Shown piece after piece: positions 35,539-37,365 of a stretch of DNA of 37,365 nt. Made by a program: the position numbers and the translations under genes. The number at the start of each line of letters is the position of its first letter. Position 1 is the stretch's first letter. The stretch is from Acidobacteriota bacterium (GTDB lineage Bacteria; Acidobacteriota; Terriglobia; Bryobacterales; Bryobacteraceae): assembly GCA_021813825.1 (NCBI GenBank), contig JAKAJI010000009.1, forward strand, positions 1 through 37,365, written 5' to 3'. The notes beneath the pieces were generated by a model. The model ran no database searches. It worked only from the letters and a program-made list of their open reading frames with translations, and was not told the origin of the DNA.

Positions 35539-36354
35539 TTGGACTTCCGCTTCTACCGCCTCTGCTTTGAGCTTCGCGCCCGCGGGGAACTGCGCTTCCC
35601 TCCCTCCGGCGCGGCGAACGTCCTCCGGGGAGCCCTCGGCCTTGCCTTGCGCCGCACCGCGCCGCCCGAGGTTTATGAGCGCATTTTCGAACCCCGCCCC
35701 GCCGGGCCCAGCGGGCTCCGCCACCCGCCCCGGCCGTTTGTTCTCCGCGCTCGCGCCTGCCCGCAGGGAGCCGTCTCCGGTGAGCCTTGGCGCTTCGGGA
35801 TGAATGTGTTTGAAACAAATCAAACCATCGTTGATTCCATCGTTTTTGCGGTCTATCGCATGGCCGGTGAGGGACTCGGCCCCGTCCGCGCCCCCTCCGA
35901 TCTCGTCGCAGTCGTCTCCTCCGCCTGTTCGGTGGACCTCTCCACTCCCGAACCCGTCTCCCAAATCCGCGTCCGCTTCGTCTCGAACACCGAACTGAAG
36001 GCGGCCGGCCAACTCCCGGCCGTACCAACCTTTGCGCAACTGTTCTCCCGCGTCCGGGACCGTATCTCAAACTTGAGCACACTCTACGGTAGCGGCCCCC
36101 TTGAAATCGACTTCCGTGGTCTCGGCCATCGCGCTGCCGCCGTTCGGCTCGTCTCCAGCCGGCTCGAGCATGTTTCCCAGACCCGCCGCAGCAGCCGTAC
36201 CGGCGAAGTCCACCCCCTCGGCGGCTTCACCGGCGAGGTCACTTATTCCGGCGACCTCGCCGAATTCCTCCCCTTCCTTCGCGCCGCCCAATATACCGGG
36301 GTGGGACGCCAGGCGGTCTGGGGCAAGGGCGAGATCGAGGTCGAGCCGCAATAA
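35539..36354 (+). CDS. Cas6-like RAMP-superfamily protein (CRISPR_Cas6 C-terminal type), apparently orphan
   Basis: C-terminal GGFTGEVTYSGDLAEFLPFLRAAQYTGVGRQAVWGKGEIEV resembles the Cas6 signature (GGF.GEVTY.GDL..FLPLL......VGK.TSFGLG). N-terminal ferredoxin-like start FRFYRLCFELRARGELRFPPSGAANVLRGALG. Confidence 0.75.
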   Translation: MDFRFYRLCFELRARGELRFPPSGAANVLRGALGLALRRTAPPEVYERIFEPRPAGPSGLRHPPRPFVLRARACPQGAVSGEPWRFGMNVFETNQTIVDSIVFAVYRMAGEGLGPVRAPSDLVAVVSSACSVDLSTPEPVSQIRVRFVSNTELKAAGQLPAVPTFAQLFSRVRDRISNLSTLYGSGPLEIDFRGLGHRAAAVRLVSSRLEHVSQTRRSSRTGEVHPLGGFTGEVTYSGDLAEFLPFLRAAQYTGVGRQAVWGKGEIEVEPQ

Positions 36355-36368
36355 CGCCGCTCGCCCGC

Positions 36369-37365
36369 TCAGTGCCGTGGTGCGCCGGGCGTCAGCGCGA
36401 CCTCGTAGAAGAGCCCGGTCCGGAAATACAGGCCGATGACCGGAAATCCATTGGACACGCTCAGCGGAATCATCGTGCTCGGCGCCGCCATCGGCATCGT
36501 CGCCGGCAGCCCGCGCCACGATACTTCCGTGCCCTGATTGTCGGGGAGCACCGTCCGGATGTAGAACGGGCTGTCGTGGCTCAATGTCACACAGACACCC
36601 GTGGCGTCGTACTCGGTGCACGGCGCCGACGCTACGAAAATCTGGGTGCTGCCGTTCTCCATCGGCGCGGACACGGCCTGAAAGCTCTTCGGCCAGTACT
36701 CCTCGGCGTAGTCGGTCAGGCTGAAATTTGTTGGTGCAAGCGTGAGCACATCGTACTCCACCGCGCCGACCGAGGGCTGCATGCGCAGCAGTCCAAACGC
36801 CCCGGGTCCGAACGAGTAAGGCATCAGCACCGGCGCCGCGATCGGCTTGGCCGGAAGGCTCGCCTCCAGGCTTACCGACGAGGCATTGATCTGGTAGATA
36901 TCCATCACCGATGCGTCCATCGAGTTGTCAACGGCCAGGTAACGCACGCCTGAGTCTCCTTCGGGCTCGAACAGGATAGCGGCGTCCCCGCTCACCCCGG
37001 GTTGCGACCAGTCGGCGCTCATCCGGTTGTTGGATCCGATGACGTAATCGATCAGCGTGCCGTTCATCAACAACGCAAAGTGTGCCTGATGGTTCAGCGT
37101 GTAGCCGGTCGCTGCCTGGGGTAGCTGACCCATCGAATTGGTGTCCACCGGGGAGATGACGCCTGCCGGCGATACCACGCTCAGGGTATATTCACCCTCG
37201 CCGCCAATGGTGAGCAGGTAAGTGGTTCCGTTGACTTGGACCGATGACACGACCGCGGCATTCGGAGGCGCCGTCGTAAGCGCCGTTACCGTCGTGGGGG
37301 CCGGCACGAGTTGCTTGGTGAATGTCGGCGACAGCGCGACACCGGTCTGCCCGTCTCCGAAGTCA
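36369..37365 (-). CDS. Hypothetical beta-rich, probably surface/secreted protein; N-terminus beyond the window
   Basis: Minus frame is open to the window end (DFGDGQTGVALSPTFTKQLVPAPTTVTALTTAPPNAAVVSSVQVNGTTYLLTIGGEGEYTLSVVSPAG...). No catalytic motif recognised. Confidence 0.6.
   Translation of the reverse strand, partial: DFGDGQTGVALSPTFTKQLVPAPTTVTALTTAPPNAAVVSSVQVNGTTYLLTIGGEGEYTLSVVSPAGVISPVDTNSMGQLPQAATGYTLNHQAHFALLMNGTLIDYVIGSNNRMSADWSQPGVSGDAAILFEPEGDSGVRYLAVDNSMDASVMDIYQINASSVSLEASLPAKPIAAPVLMPYSFGPGAFGLLRMQPSVGAVEYDVLTLAPTNFSLTDYAEEYWPKSFQAVSAPMENGSTQIFVASAPCTEYDATGVCVTLSHDSPFYIRTVLPDNQGTEVSWRGLPATMPMAAPSTMIPLSVSNGFPVIGLYFRTGLFYEVALTPGAPRH

Noticed and set aside
36355-36368. CRISPR array next to the cas6-like gene
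   Set aside because: Only 14 bp separate it from the next gene, and no regularly spaced repeats were seen anywhere in the window.
1-37365. Mobile elements, phage or integron signatures
   Set aside because: No transposase, integrase or terminal inverted repeats recognised. The tRNA-Leu is not flanked by an integrase or an apparent att duplication in the window.

Overview
High-GC bacterial chromosome segment. The Oar/CarboxypepD_reg-type TonB-dependent receptor, the sulfatases and the GC bias suggest Acidobacteriota (Solibacter/Bryobacter-like); this is inference, with no search run. Coding density is high and many convergent gene pairs touch or overlap. In order: a 5'-truncated amidohydrolase; a small hypothetical; an HtrA/DegP-like protease followed by a barrel-less POTRA-repeat protein; tRNA-Leu(UAG); a YqjD/DUF883-like membrane protein divergent from CFA synthase plus a geranylgeranyl-reductase-like flavoprotein; a Glu/Leu/Phe/Val dehydrogenase and a tandem universal stress protein (minus strand); a sulfatase-associated locus (anSME-type radical SAM maturase, a membrane-tethered winged-helix one-component regulator, an Oar-type TonB-dependent receptor and two Tat-exported Cys-type sulfatases); a DUF4440 protein; a Cys-rich exported rhodanese divergent from czcCBA plus response regulator/histidine kinase; recX; ctaB-sco-DUF420 (minus strand); pstSCAB-phoU-phoB without phoR; an apparently orphan Cas6-like RAMP protein; and the C-terminal part of a surface-like hypothetical (minus strand). 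Main points for follow-up: the sulfatase/one-component regulator locus with palindromes in its divergent promoter, the orphan Cas6, a recurrent TANNNT box about 7 nt upstream of start codons (suggesting leaderless mRNAs), a four-unit 11-bp Pho-box-like array upstream of pstS, and the CFA synthase/GGR-like lipid-modification pair. No mobile elements or CRISPR arrays were seen.
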